The notes below the pieces were generated by a model. It made no database searches and had not been told where the DNA came from. It saw nothing but the letters and a program-made list of their open reading frames with translations. The position numbers and the translations under genes are program-made. Positions 46,655 to 56,393 of a stretch of 64,000 nt of DNA are shown piece by piece; the first letter of the stretch is position 1; each line of letters opens with the position of its first letter. This stretch comes from Hyphomicrobiales bacterium (lineage in GTDB: Bacteria > Pseudomonadota > Alphaproteobacteria > Rhizobiales > Kaistiaceae): contig JAFKKF010000015.1 in NCBI GenBank assembly GCA_017305635.1, positions 62,001 to 126,000 of the forward strand, written 5' to 3'.

Positions 46655-47543
46655 ATATGGCCCGCTCGCCCGCAGACTGCTCGCGCGCGCCGAGCGCGTC
46701 GGCGAGGCGGGTGGTGGCGCTGCCGGGCTTGAGCGGCTGCTGCTGGCTGGCGTGCGGTGCCCAGCCGGAGAGCGAGACGATGTCGAAGGTGGCACGGATG
46801 CGGCCGTCGGGATCGGCGAAGCGCTCCGCGTAGATGGCGGCGGCACGGAGAAGGACGCGGCGCGGGAGCGGCTTCCGGCTGCGCTCGTGGAGCGCGCTGG
46901 CGGCGCCCATGGCCCGCAGGTCGCGCATCAGCTCGAGGGCATTGGCGTAGCGGACGGTGACGCGATCCTGGTCGATGACCGGGAGGGCGAAGCCGGCGCG
47001 CTGGAGGAGGCCACCGAGGGCCCGCAGCTCGGCGAAGGGGGCGACGCGCGGCGAGGCGCCGCCGGTGACCTCGGCCTCGGCCTCGGCAAGGCTCTGGCGG
47101 AGCTCGGTGAGGGTGTCGCCGCCGAGGAGGGCGGCGAGGAAGAGCCCGTCCGGCTTCAAGGCGCGGCGGACCTGGGCGAAAACGCCGGGCAGGTCGTTGG
47201 CGAAATGCAGCGAGAGGACCGACACCGCGAGGTCGATGCTCTCCGGCGCGAGGGGGAGCGCCTCCTCGTCGGCGACGGCATCGGGGCGCGAGGCCGCGGT
47301 CCAGTCCAGACGGAAGAGGCGTCCGATCCTGCCGGTCGCCACCAATTCAGCGGCAAGCGCGGGGGTCGGGCCGGCAATCTCGACGGCGGTGTCGAAATGG
47401 CGCGTGACCGCGGCGAAGCGGTCGAGAAGGTCCTCGGCGACGCGCTCCAGCAGGAAATCGGCGCCCGGACGCGCGGCGCGGAGCGCCCTGGCGCGGCGGA
47501 CGGCGAGCAGCTTGCGGTCGAAGACACGGGGCGGACTGGCCAT
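46599..47543 (-). CDS. NDUFAF5/BioC-like SAM-dependent methyltransferase
   Basis: The 314-residue protein resembles the NDUFAF5-type methyltransferase-fold proteins of alphaproteobacteria (complex I assembly in mitochondria). FDRKLLAVRRARALRA at the start, LPLAPESIDLAVSVLSLHFANDLPGVF and LKPDGLFLAALLGGDTLTELR are typical. The last ~18 residues (SPAKRGRGTAEGGGGGA) are translated from repeat E, and the stop codon is the TCACGC edge of the repeat read backwards. Start ATG 47543 diverges from the ComF gene by 81 bases. Confidence 0.83.
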   Translation of the reverse strand: MASPPRVFDRKLLAVRRARALRAARPGADFLLERVAEDLLDRFAAVTRHFDTAVEIAGPTPALAAELVATGRIGRLFRLDWTAASRPDAVADEEALPLAPESIDLAVSVLSLHFANDLPGVFAQVRRALKPDGLFLAALLGGDTLTELRQSLAEAEAEVTGGASPRVAPFAELRALGGLLQRAGFALPVIDQDRVTVRYANALELMRDLRAMGAASALHERSRKPLPRRVLLRAAAIYAERFADPDGRIRATFDIVSLSGWAPHASQQQPLKPGSATTRLADALGAREQSAGERAISSPAKRGRGTAEGGGGGA

Positions 47544-47624
47544 TTGCCGGTCTTATGGCGGTGCCGGGCGGCGCCGTCAAAGGCGCCTTGGCGGCGCCCT
47601 CGTGGCGGCGCTAGACTTGTTCTC

Positions 47625-48419
47625 ATGAAGCTCGACGAGATCGAGGGCGCAACGGGAAGGCCGTCGCTGATCGGCCGCATCAGCGGGGGTCTTCGGACCG
47701 CGTTCCGCGGCGGCGTGGACCTCGCCATGCCGCCGAACTGCCTCGCCTGCGGGCGGCGCGTGGCGGCGGACGGGGCGCTCTGCCCGGCCTGCTGGGGGAC
47801 GCTCCGGCTGATCGAGAAGCCCTATTGCGCGCAGCTCGGCATTCCCTTCGCCTATGATCTCGGGCCGAACGTGCTTTCGGCGGAGGCGATCGCCGATCCG
47901 CCGCCGTTCGAGCGCTGCCGGGCGGTCGCCGCCTATGACGACGTCTCGCGGAAGCTGGTCCACGGGCTGAAATATCGCGACCGGCAGGAGCTTGCCCGCT
48001 GGATGGGCGTGTGGATGGCGCGGGCGGGGCAGGAGGTGGTGGCCGAGGCCGACGTGATCGTGCCGGTCCCGCTGCATCGCTGGCGGCTGTGGCGGCGGAG
48101 GTTCAACCAGTCGGCCATGCTGGCCGCGGCGATCGGCCGGGAAGCGCGGAAGCCCGTCGACCTGCACGGGCTGAAGCGCGTGAAGGCGACGCGTCAGCAG
48201 GTCGGGCTGACGGCCAACGAGCGCGACGATAACGTGCGCGGGGCGTTCCTCGTCGCCAGGAACGAGCGGGCGGCGATCGCCGGCCGGCGGGTGCTGCTCG
48301 TCGACGACGTCTATACGACCGGCGCCACCGTGAAGGCGGCGACGCGGGCCCTGCTCAGGGCCGGCGCGGCGGCGGTCGACGTGCTGGTCTTCGCCCGGGT
48401 CGTGCGCGGCGTGCAATAA
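47625..48419 (+). CDS. ComF family phosphoribosyltransferase-like protein
   Basis: The 264-residue protein has an N-terminal zinc-binding cluster (C39, C42, C53, C56, in CLACGRRVAADGALCPAC) and a C-terminal phosphoribosyltransferase fold with VLLVDDVYTTGATVKAA. ComF proteins aid uptake of DNA in naturally competent bacteria; in alphaproteobacteria the role is unsettled. HGLKYRDR and VPVPLHRWRLWRRRFNQS are also conserved. It is followed after 42 bases by the nitrilase gene. Confidence 0.88.
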   Translation: MKLDEIEGATGRPSLIGRISGGLRTAFRGGVDLAMPPNCLACGRRVAADGALCPACWGTLRLIEKPYCAQLGIPFAYDLGPNVLSAEAIADPPPFERCRAVAAYDDVSRKLVHGLKYRDRQELARWMGVWMARAGQEVVAEADVIVPVPLHRWRLWRRRFNQSAMLAAAIGREARKPVDLHGLKRVKATRQQVGLTANERDDNVRGAFLVARNERAAIAGRRVLLVDDVYTTGATVKAATRALLRAGAAAVDVLVFARVVRGVQ

Positions 48420-48461
48420 TCCTATATGCAGCAGTGAATTGCGCCACCAGCGAGGCCGAAG

Positions 48462-49325
48462 ATGAGCACTTTCCGTGCCGCCGCCGTCCAGATGCGGACG
48501 GGGATCGACGTGGCGAAGAATGTCGCCGCGGCGGAGGCTCTCATCCGCGAGGCGGCGGGGCAGGGCGCCCAGTACGTGCTGACGCCGGAGATGACGACGA
48601 TCCTCGACCGCGAGCGGCCGCGGCTCCTTGCGGCGATCTCGCCGGAGGAGAGCGACCCGTCGCTGAAGCGCTTCCAGGCGCTCGCCCGGGAGCTCGGCAT
48701 CCATCTCCATATCGGCTCGATGGCGATAAAGCTCGGCGAGGACGGGGTCGCCAATCGCGGCTTCCTCATCGGGCCGGACGGGGTGATTCGCGCCCGCTAC
48801 GACAAGATCCACATGTTCGACGTCGATCTCGCCGGCGGCGAGAGCTACCGCGAGTCGCGCCTCTACCGGCCGGGAAACCAGGCGGTTGCCGTGGACCTGC
48901 CGTGGACGCGGCTCGGCATGACGGTCTGCTACGACGTGCGTTTCCCAAATCTTTACCGTGTTCTCGCACGCTCGGGAGCGGCGGTGATGGCCGTGCCGGC
49001 CGCATTCACGCGTACGACCGGCGAGGCCCACTGGCATGTCCTCATCCGCGCGCGGGCGATCGAGACCGGTTCGTTCATCGTCGCCGCGGCCCAGGGCGGA
49101 AGCCATGAGGACGGGCGCGAGACATATGGGCATTCCATGATCGTCGATCCCTGGGGGAAGATCCTCGCCGAGGCCGCGACGGAGCCCGGCGTGATCGTGG
49201 CGGAGATCGATCCGGCGATGAGCGCCACCATGCGCGGCCGCGTTCCCGCGCTCGCCAATGAACGGGCATTCTCGGCGCCGGCCGCCGGCGCGGGCGACGA
49301 GTTACCTGCAAGGAAGATCGGATGA
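48462..49325 (+). CDS. Nitrilase-superfamily amidase (Nit1-like)
   Basis: The 287-residue protein has the Glu-Lys-Cys triad: E43 (LTPEMTT), K115 (ARYDKIHMFD) and C156 (MTVCYDVRFPN). The group is close to the deaminated-glutathione amidase Nit1/NIT2. In rhizobia a glutaredoxin gene often precedes this gene after comF, but only 42 bases lie between them here. ATGA overlap with the next gene marks an operon. Confidence 0.9.
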   Translation: MSTFRAAAVQMRTGIDVAKNVAAAEALIREAAGQGAQYVLTPEMTTILDRERPRLLAAISPEESDPSLKRFQALARELGIHLHIGSMAIKLGEDGVANRGFLIGPDGVIRARYDKIHMFDVDLAGGESYRESRLYRPGNQAVAVDLPWTRLGMTVCYDVRFPNLYRVLARSGAAVMAVPAAFTRTTGEAHWHVLIRARAIETGSFIVAAAQGGSHEDGRETYGHSMIVDPWGKILAEAATEPGVIVAEIDPAMSATMRGRVPALANERAFSAPAAGAGDELPARKIG

Positions 49326-49771
49326 TCCGCTACACACTCCGCTGCGAACAGGACCACAGCTTCGAGGCATGGTTCCGCTCGAGCGAGGACTATGACCGCG
49401 CAGCGGAGAAGGGCATCAACGAATGCCCGCTCTGCGGCGCCACCAGGGTCGAGAAGGCGCCGATGGCGCCCTCGGTCGCGCGCAAGGACAAGAGCGAGGC
49501 GAAGAAGCCGGCCGAGAAGGTGACGCTGGCGACGGCGCCCGATCCGCGCGAGATGGCGCTCCGCGCGGCGCTGAAGGAGCTCCGCCAGAAGGTCACCGAG
49601 AACGCCGAATATGTCGGCGACCGCTTCGCGGCCGAGGCGCGCAAGATGCACTACAACGAGAGCGAGGCACGCGGCATCTACGGCGAGGCATCGGCGGACG
49701 AGGCGAAGGCGCTGGCCGAGGAGGGCATCGAGTTCCAGCCGCTGCCGACGTTGCCCGAGGAGCGCAACTGA
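49322..49771 (+). CDS. DUF1178 family protein
   Basis: The 149-residue protein begins MIRYTLRCEQDHSFEAWFRSS and has a CPLCG zinc-binding pair; the C-terminal half has MHYNESEARGIYGEASADE, which is the DUF1178 signature. The function is unknown. It overlaps the nitrilase gene at its start and shares one base with the SDR gene at its end. Confidence 0.9.
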   Translation: MIRYTLRCEQDHSFEAWFRSSEDYDRAAEKGINECPLCGATRVEKAPMAPSVARKDKSEAKKPAEKVTLATAPDPREMALRAALKELRQKVTENAEYVGDRFAAEARKMHYNESEARGIYGEASADEAKALAEEGIEFQPLPTLPEERN

Positions 49772-50433
49772 TGGCGCTCGTGGTCATCACCGGCGCCAAT
49801 CGCGGCATCGGGCTCGCGCTGGTCGAAGAAGCGCTGAAGCGCGGCGACAAGGTGGTCGCGGTCTGCCGGCATTCCTCGAGCGAACTCGACCGGAGCGGTG
49901 CCGAGGTGATCGCCGGGATCGAGGTGACGGAGGGGGCGAGTGTCGCCAAGCTCGCCGACAAGCTGGCCGGCCGGCGCATCGACGTGCTCATCAACAATGC
50001 CGGCATCCATCGCCACGACCATCTCGGCGAGCTCGACTTCGAGCGCATCCGCCAGCAGTTCGAGACCAATGCGCTGGGGCCGCTGCGGGTGACCGAGGCG
50101 CTGCTGCCGCTGATGCACGAAGGCTCGAAGGTCGCGATCATCACCAGCCGCTCGGGCTCGATCGGCGACAACGGCTCGGGCGGCACCTATGGCTACCGCA
50201 TGTCCAAGGCGGCCGTGAACATGGCGGGCGTGAACCTCGCGCTGGAGCTGAAGCCGCGCGGCATCGCGGTCGGCATCCTGCATCCGGGGATGGTGAGGAC
50301 GGCGATGTCCTCCTCGCCGCAGGCGGTGCCGGCGGCGGATTCGGCGCGCCGGCTCATGGACCGGATCGCGGAGCTCAGCCTCGCCAATTCGGGCAAGTTC
50401 CTCCACGCCGACGGCTCCGAGCTGCCCTGGTAG
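49771..50433 (+). CDS. Short-chain dehydrogenase/reductase
   Basis: The 220-residue protein has the NAD(P)-binding TGANRGIG (7-14), the NNAG motif (75-78), a catalytic serine in ITSRSGS and the Y142-x3-K146 pair in YGYRMSK. It is close to the C-factor-like, carbonyl reductase-type SDRs. It is the last gene of the comF operon and converges with ubiG, with only 3 bases between the stops. Confidence 0.9.
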   Translation: MALVVITGANRGIGLALVEEALKRGDKVVAVCRHSSSELDRSGAEVIAGIEVTEGASVAKLADKLAGRRIDVLINNAGIHRHDHLGELDFERIRQQFETNALGPLRVTEALLPLMHEGSKVAIITSRSGSIGDNGSGGTYGYRMSKAAVNMAGVNLALELKPRGIAVGILHPGMVRTAMSSSPQAVPAADSARRLMDRIAELSLANSGKFLHADGSELPW

Positions 50434-50436
50434 GCG

Positions 50437-51177
50437 TCAGGCCGGGCGCTTCGCCGCCATCATGTAGTTGACGTCCATGTCGCCGGTCAGGCGCCAGCGG
50501 CCGGCGAGCGGAACGTACATGACGCCGGTCTCCGCGGTGACGTCGAGGTCGGCGGAGACGAGGGCCGCGGCGAGCTCGTTCGGCGTGACCAGCTTGTCGT
50601 AGCTGTGGGTGCCGCGCGGCAGCCAGCGGAGTACGTATTCGGCGCCGACGATGGCGAGCGCCCAGGCCTTCAGCGTGCGGTTGATGGTGGAGGCGAGGAG
50701 CAGCCCGCCCGGCCGGACCAGCGAGCCGGCGGTGGCGACGAAGGCGGCGACGTCGGTGACGTGCTCGACCACTTCGAGGATCAGGACGACGTCGAAGGTC
50801 TCGCCCGCGGCGGCAAGCGCCTCCGCGGTCTCGGCCCGGTAGTCGATGGCAAGGCCCTCGGCCTCGGCATGGTGGCGGGCGACGACGATGTTGTCGGAGG
50901 CGGGATCGATGCCGGTGACCGTCGCGCCCATGCGGGCAAGCGGCTCGGTGACCAGCCCGCCGCCGCAGCCGATATCGAGGATGCGGAGCCCGGCGAGGGG
51001 CCGTTCGGATTTCGTATCGCGCCCGAAATGATCGGCGATGCGGTCGCGCAGCCAGGCGAGACGCGTGGGATTGAGGCGGTGGAGGGGGGCGAGCGGCCCG
51101 GCCGGGTCCCACCAGTCGCGGGCCATGGTGGAGAAGCGGGCGATCTCGTCGGGGTCGAGGGACGGGGCATGAGACAT
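50437..51177 (-). CDS. ubiG: Ubiquinone biosynthesis O-methyltransferase UbiG
   Basis: The 246-residue enzyme methylates two hydroxyls of the ubiquinone precursor ring. The SAM-binding [19 protein letters not shown] and [12 protein letters not shown] near the N-terminus are family marks. ATG 51177 ([15 protein letters not shown]) was chosen; the frame stays open upstream, but that sequence contains repeat F and is not protein-like. Confidence 0.93.
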   Translation of the reverse strand: MSHAPSLDPDEIARFSTMARDWWDPAGPLAPLHRLNPTRLAWLRDRIADHFGRDTKSERPLAGLRILDIGCGGGLVTEPLARMGATVTGIDPASDNIVVARHHAEAEGLAIDYRAETAEALAAAGETFDVVLILEVVEHVTDVAAFVATAGSLVRPGGLLLASTINRTLKAWALAIVGAEYVLRWLPRGTHSYDKLVTPNELAAALVSADLDVTAETGVMYVPLAGRWRLTGDMDVNYMMAAKRPA

Positions 51178-51593
51178 GGGGGGGGAGTGTAGACGTTGGT
51201 GACGGCGGCGGGGAAGGAAGAAAGACATGGATGGCCAGGCAGGATCGTCGGCAGGTGGGCCGCCTGCTCGGGCGTAACCCCTCCCCAAAACCATCTCCGC
51301 TACGCTCCGCTGGTTTTGGCCCTCCCGCAAGGGGAGGGCTGGGCGTCGCGTCCGTCACGCGCCCCCACCACCGGCCCCTGAACTCGGCTATTGCCGAGTT
51401 CAGTTCTTCGTTGACCAACTCGGGCAAGCCCGAGTTGGTGCGGTCCCCCTCCTCCGCTTCGCAGGGGAGGAACCGAGGCGAGCTTGTAGCTCTTCTGGTT
51501 TCGCCGGCTACCGATTGCCTGTTGCCCAAGCCCCCGCTATGAAGGCGCGCCTTTTTCGGGCGGGCTGGGTTGCGCGGGTTTCGGCAGGGATCG
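51178..51593. other. Divergent gap between ubiG and lysC
   Basis: The 416-base gap holds the composite repeat F (51275-51470), which takes nearly half of it, and should hold both promoters. Between 51471 and 51593 I saw no clear hairpin or promoter. Confidence 0.4.
51275..51470. repeat. Dispersed palindromic repeat, family 1, composite copy F
   Basis: Module one resembles the first module of copy E; module two has the same two inner hairpins as copy B (AACTCGGC/GCCGAGTT and CCAACTCGGGC/GCCCGAGTTGG) with only a few differences in the outer blocks. It is 21 kb from copy B and lies between divergent genes. Confidence 0.88.
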
Positions 51594-52844
51594 ATGTCAC
51601 GGCTGGTCATGAAGTTCGGCGGCACGTCGGTCGCCGATATCGATCGCATCAAGAACGTCGCCCGCCACGTCAAACGCGAGGTCGATCACGGCCACCAGGT
51701 GGCGGTCGTCGTCTCGGCCATGTCGGGCGCGACGAACCAGCTGGTCGCCTGGACGCGCGCCGCGGCGCCGCTCCACGATGCCCGCGAATATGACACGGTT
51801 GTCGCCTCGGGCGAGCAGGTGACCTCGGGGCTGCTCGCCATCGCGCTGCAGGAGATCGGCGTCAATGCGCGCTCCTGGCAGGGCTGGCAGATCCCGATCC
51901 GCACCGATGCCAGCCACGGCGCGGCGCGCATCGCCGACATAGACGGCGCCAGGCTGGTAGAGCGGCTGGCGCAGGGGCAGGTCGCGGTGATCGCCGGGTT
52001 CCAGGGCATCGGGCCGGACAACCGGATCGCGACCCTCGGGCGCGGCGGGTCGGATACCAGCGCGGTCGCCATCGCCGCGGCGATCGGCGCCGATCGCTGC
52101 GACATCTATACCGACGTCGACGGCGTCTACACCACCGATCCGCGGATCGTGCCGAAGGCCCGGCGGCTCGACAAGGTCTCCTTCGAGGAGATGCTGGAAA
52201 TGGCCTCGCTCGGGGCCAAGGTGCTCCAGGTCCGCTCGGTGGAGCTGGCGATGGTGCGGAACGTGCGCACCTTCGTGCGCTCCTCCTTCGAGCCGGTCGA
52301 CGGGCCCGGCATGGCGGACGAGAACCCGCCCGGAACGCTCATCTGCGACGAGGACGAGATCGTGGAAAAACAGGTCGTAACCGGCATCGCCTATTCCAAG
52401 GACGAGGCGCAGATCTCGCTCCGGCGCGTGCCCGACAAGCCGGGCGTGGCGGCGCATGTCTTCGGCCCGCTGGCGGAAGCCAACATCAACGTCGACATGA
52501 TCGTCCAGAACATCTCCGAGGACGGGTCGCTTACCGACCTGACCTTCACCGTGCCGAATGCCGACTACGAGCGGGCGCGGAAGGTGCTCGAGAAGGCGCA
52601 GGCCGAGGTCGGCTACCAGGCGATCCAGGGGTCGAGCGACGTCGCCAAGGTCTCGGTCATCGGCATCGGCATGCGCAGCCATGCCGGCGTCGCGGCGGAT
52701 GCCTTCAAGGCGCTCGCTTCGAAGGGGATCAACATCCGGGCGATCACGACGTCTGAGATCAAGATATCCGTGTTGATCGACGCGCCCTATACCGAGCTTG
52801 CGGTACGGACTTTGCATTCGTTATACGGGCTTGACGGCAAATAG
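51594..52844 (+). CDS. lysC: Aspartate kinase
   Basis: The 416-residue enzyme starts the aspartate family pathway (lysine, threonine, methionine). VMKFGGTSVADIDRI is at the start, GRGGSDTSAVAIAAAIGADRCDIYTDVDGVYTTDP binds substrates, and two ACT domains fill the last ~150 residues (KPGVAAHVFGPLAEANINVDMIVQN; ...VSVIGIGMRSHAGVAADAFKAL), where feedback inhibitors bind. ATG 51594 has AGGGA four bases upstream. ptsP follows after 159 bases. Confidence 0.95.
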   Translation: MSRLVMKFGGTSVADIDRIKNVARHVKREVDHGHQVAVVVSAMSGATNQLVAWTRAAAPLHDAREYDTVVASGEQVTSGLLAIALQEIGVNARSWQGWQIPIRTDASHGAARIADIDGARLVERLAQGQVAVIAGFQGIGPDNRIATLGRGGSDTSAVAIAAAIGADRCDIYTDVDGVYTTDPRIVPKARRLDKVSFEEMLEMASLGAKVLQVRSVELAMVRNVRTFVRSSFEPVDGPGMADENPPGTLICDEDEIVEKQVVTGIAYSKDEAQISLRRVPDKPGVAAHVFGPLAEANINVDMIVQNISEDGSLTDLTFTVPNADYERARKVLEKAQAEVGYQAIQGSSDVAKVSVIGIGMRSHAGVAADAFKALASKGINIRAITTSEIKISVLIDAPYTELAVRTLHSLYGLDGK

Positions 52845-53003
52845 CGGCAGGCCGGAGCGGCCGGCACCGCCGGCAGCCTGACCGGCCAAGGCGTCAAGCC
52901 CTCTGGATCGAGCCGCCGGCCGGATTTTGGTCCAGAACCACCGTCAAGGGTTATGCTCGCCGGCGGGCGATTCACTCGCCGGGAACAGTGAGGATTGCGG
53001 AAC

Positions 53004-55271
53004 ATGCGGGGGGCCCCCGCCGGGCCGCGCGTCCTGCTCCGCCGCCTGCGCGAGATCATGGCGGAGCCGATCGGCGCGCAAGACCGGCTCGACAAGACGG
53101 TGCAGCAGATCGCGGCCAACATGGTGGCCGAGGTGTGCTCGGTCTATGTGCTGCGCTCCGACGGCGTCCTCGAGCTCTATGCCACCGAGGGCCTCAACCG
53201 CGAGGCCGTGCACCATGCGACGCTCCGCGTCGGGCAGGGCCTCGTCGGCACGATCGCGGAGGAGGCGCGCGCGCTGAACCTGCCGAACGCGCAGGCCCAT
53301 CCCGCCTTCCAGTACCTGCCGGAGACGGGCGAGGAGGTCTATTCGTCCTTCATGGGCGTGCCGATCCTGCGCGCCGGGCGCACGCTCGGCGTGCTCGTCG
53401 TGCAGAACAAGGCGCACCGGAACTATTCCGACGAAGAGGTCGAGGCGCTGCAGACGACGGCGATGGTGCTCGCCGAGACGATCGCGGCGGGCGAATTGTC
53501 GACGCTGGCGCGGCCGGGCACCTCGCTCGACCTGAAGCGGCCGCTTTCGCTGACCGGCGTCGCGCTCTGCGACGGCGTCGGCCTCGGCCACGTCGTGCTG
53601 CACGAGCCGCGCGTCGTCGTCACGGCGCTCATCGCCGAGGATGCCGAGCGCGAGATGCAGCGCCTCGACGAGGCGATCGCCAGCCTCCGGCTCTTCGTCG
53701 ACGACATGCTGTCGCGCGACGACATCGGCATCGAGGGCGAGCACCGCGACGTGCTGGAAGCCTACCGCATGTTCGCCAATGACCGCGGCTGGGTCCGTCG
53801 CATGAACGAGGCGATCCGCAACGGCCTGTCGGCGGAAGCGGCCGTCGAGCAGGTGCAGAGCGACACGCGCGCGCGCCTGCAGCGCTCGACCGATCCGCTG
53901 ATCCGCGAGCGGCTGAACGATTTCGACGACCTGACCAACCGGCTGCTCCGCGTGCTGATGAACAAGCAGCACGGGCCGTCCGCGTCGGACCTGCCGAAGG
54001 ACGCGATCATCGTGGCGCGCACCATGGGGGCCGCCGACCTCCTCGACTACAACCGCGAGCGGGTGCGCGGCCTGGTGCTGGAGGAGGGCGGCCCGACCAG
54101 CCATGTCACCATCGTGGCGCGCGCGCTCGGCATCCCGGCGGTCAGCCGGGCGGGCAATGTCGTATCGATGGTCGAGAACGGCGACGCGATCATCGTCGAC
54201 GGCAGCGTTGGCGAGGTGCATCTCCGGCCCTCGGCCGAGCTCGAATCGGCCTATGTCGAGAAGGTCCGCTTCCGGGCGCGGCGGCAGGAGCAGTACCGGC
54301 TCATCCGCGACCTGCCGGCGACGACGCGCGACGGGCACCGGGTGACGCTCCTCATGAATGCCGGCCTCATGGTCGACCTGCCGCACATCGCGGAATCCGG
54401 CGCCGAGGGCATCGGGCTCTTCCGCACCGAGCTGCAGTTCATGATCGCGGCGAAGATGCCGAAACTGTCGGAGCAGAAGGCGTTCTATCGCTCGGTGCTG
54501 GAGACGGTCGGCAACCGTCCGGTGACCTTCCGCACGCTCGACATCGGCGGCGACAAGGTGCTGCCCTACATGCGGCTGGCGCCGGAGGAGAACCCGGCAA
54601 TGGGCTGGCGCGCCATCCGCCTCGGCCTCGACCGGCCGGCGCTCTTGCGCGCGCAGCTCCGCGGGCTCCTCCATGCGGCGGCCGGGCGCGAGCTCCGCGT
54701 GATGCTGCCGATGATCACCGAGCTCGACGAGATCCGCCAGGCAAGGGCGCTCCTCGACAAGGAGCTCGAGCACCTGAAGCATCACGGCCACCGGCCGCCG
54801 GACAAGGTGCTGCTCGGCGCCATGGTCGAGGTCCCGGCCATGCTCTGGCAGCTCGACGGGCTGGCGCAGGTCGCCGACTTCATCTCGGTCGGCTCGAACG
54901 ACCTCCTGCAGTTCATGATGGCGAGCGACCGCGGCAACATGCAGGTGGCCGGCCGGTTCGATCCGCTGTCGCGGCCGTTCCTCCGGGCGCTCCGCACGAT
55001 CGTGCGCGCAGCGAGCGCGGCCCGCGTGCCGGTGACGCTCTGCGGCGAGATCGCCGGCAACCCGCTCTCGGCCATGGCGCTGATCGGGCTCGGCTACCGC
55101 TCGCTTTCCATGTCGCCGACGGCGATCGGCCCGGTCAAGGCAATGGCGCGCTCGCTCGATGCCGGCAGGCTCAAGCGGACGCTCGACGCGCTCCTCGACG
55201 ACGGCGCCGCCTATGACGGGATGCGCGGGGCGCTGACGCGATTTGCGGAGACGGAAGGCGTGCCGATCTGA
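53004..55271 (+). CDS. ptsP: Phosphoenolpyruvate--protein phosphotransferase PtsP (EI-Ntr)
   Basis: The 755-residue protein is the enzyme I of the nitrogen-type PTS: it has an N-terminal GAF domain (about 25-165), PEP-utilising N-terminal region (about 170-300), the phosphohistidine domain with GGPTSHVTIVAR (H367) and a PEP-binding TIM barrel (about 400-740). It passes phosphate to NPr and EIIA-Ntr, linking nitrogen and carbon state. ATG 53004 was chosen over a TTG at 52995. The neighbours lysC and prfA are usual in rhizobia. Confidence 0.94.
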   Translation: MRGAPAGPRVLLRRLREIMAEPIGAQDRLDKTVQQIAANMVAEVCSVYVLRSDGVLELYATEGLNREAVHHATLRVGQGLVGTIAEEARALNLPNAQAHPAFQYLPETGEEVYSSFMGVPILRAGRTLGVLVVQNKAHRNYSDEEVEALQTTAMVLAETIAAGELSTLARPGTSLDLKRPLSLTGVALCDGVGLGHVVLHEPRVVVTALIAEDAEREMQRLDEAIASLRLFVDDMLSRDDIGIEGEHRDVLEAYRMFANDRGWVRRMNEAIRNGLSAEAAVEQVQSDTRARLQRSTDPLIRERLNDFDDLTNRLLRVLMNKQHGPSASDLPKDAIIVARTMGAADLLDYNRERVRGLVLEEGGPTSHVTIVARALGIPAVSRAGNVVSMVENGDAIIVDGSVGEVHLRPSAELESAYVEKVRFRARRQEQYRLIRDLPATTRDGHRVTLLMNAGLMVDLPHIAESGAEGIGLFRTELQFMIAAKMPKLSEQKAFYRSVLETVGNRPVTFRTLDIGGDKVLPYMRLAPEENPAMGWRAIRLGLDRPALLRAQLRGLLHAAAGRELRVMLPMITELDEIRQARALLDKELEHLKHHGHRPPDKVLLGAMVEVPAMLWQLDGLAQVADFISVGSNDLLQFMMASDRGNMQVAGRFDPLSRPFLRALRTIVRAASAARVPVTLCGEIAGNPLSAMALIGLGYRSLSMSPTAIGPVKAMARSLDAGRLKRTLDALLDDGAAYDGMRGALTRFAETEGVPI

Positions 55272-55316
55272 TATTGCCGGCGCGCGAAACCGTATATCCT
55301 CCCGAACCATAGCCGC

Positions 55317-56393
55317 ATGCCGACGATGCTTCCGCGCGACAAGATCAATGCCCTCACCACCCGCGTCGAGGCGATCGACCAGCGGTTGCTGACGCCGCTC
55401 GACAGCGAGACCCTGGTCAAGCTCTCCAAGGAACGGGCGGAGCTGGAGCCGGTCTATGCGGCGATCGGCGAGCTCAACCGGGCCGAGAAGGAGCGCGAGG
55501 ACCTCGAGGCGCTGAAGGGCGACCCCGAGATGGGTGCCATGGCCGAGGAGGAGGCGCGCGCCCTCGACACGCGCATCGAGGCGCTCGGCGACACGGTGCG
55601 GAAGCTCCTCATTCCCAAGGACGCGGCGGACGAGAAGAGCGCCATCCTCGAAATCCGCGCCGGGACCGGCGGCGACGAGGCGGCGATCTTTGCCGGCGAC
55701 CTCTTCCGCATGTACGAGCGATATGCTGCCCTGCACGGGTGGAAGGTGCAGATTCTCTCCGAGAGCGAGGGAGAAATGGGCGGCTACAAGGAAATCATCG
55801 CCAACGTGGCGGGGAAGGGCGTCTTCGCGCGGCTGCGCTTCGAATCCGGCGTGCATCGCGTGCAGCGCGTGCCGGCGACGGAGGCGAGCGGGCGGGTGCA
55901 TACTTCCGCCGCGACGGTCGCGGTGCTGCCGGAGGCCGAGGAGGTCGACGTGCAGATCAGGCCGGAGGACATCCGCCTCGACACGACGCGCGCCTCCAGC
56001 GCCGGCGGGCAGCACGCCAACACGACCGATTCGGGCGTGCGCATCCTGCACATCCCGACCGGGATCATCGTCACCGTCGCCTCGCGCTCGCAGCACCAGA
56101 ACCGAATCGAGGCGATGCGCATGCTGCGCTCGCGGCTCTACGAGCTGGAGCGCGAGAAGGTCGACCAGGCGCGCGCGGCCGACCGCAGGGGACAGGTCGG
56201 CTCCGGCGACCGCTCGGAGCGCATCCGCACCTATAATTTCCCGCAGGGGCGGGTGACCGACCACCGCATCGAGTTGACGCTCTACAAGCTGCCGCAGGTG
56301 ATGTCGGGCGAGGCGCTCGACGAGGTGATCGAGCCGCTGATCACCGACCACCAGGCGCATCTGCTGGCAGCGGAGGCGGCGCCGGTCCTATGA
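55317..56393 (+). CDS. prfA: Peptide chain release factor 1
   Basis: The 358-residue factor ends translation at UAA and UAG. The anticodon-like tripeptide P186-A187-T188 in RVPATEA fits RF1, and GGQ is at 230-232 in [11 protein letters not shown]. It overlaps prmC by four bases (ATGA), and PrmC methylates the glutamine of this GGQ, so the two are functionally paired. ATG 55317 or 55326 may start it. Confidence 0.96.
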   Translation: MPTMLPRDKINALTTRVEAIDQRLLTPLDSETLVKLSKERAELEPVYAAIGELNRAEKEREDLEALKGDPEMGAMAEEEARALDTRIEALGDTVRKLLIPKDAADEKSAILEIRAGTGGDEAAIFAGDLFRMYERYAALHGWKVQILSESEGEMGGYKEIIANVAGKGVFARLRFESGVHRVQRVPATEASGRVHTSAATVAVLPEAEEVDVQIRPEDIRLDTTRASSAGGQHANTTDSGVRILHIPTGIIVTVASRSQHQNRIEAMRMLRSRLYELEREKVDQARAADRRGQVGSGDRSERIRTYNFPQGRVTDHRIELTLYKLPQVMSGEALDEVIEPLITDHQAHLLAAEAAPVL

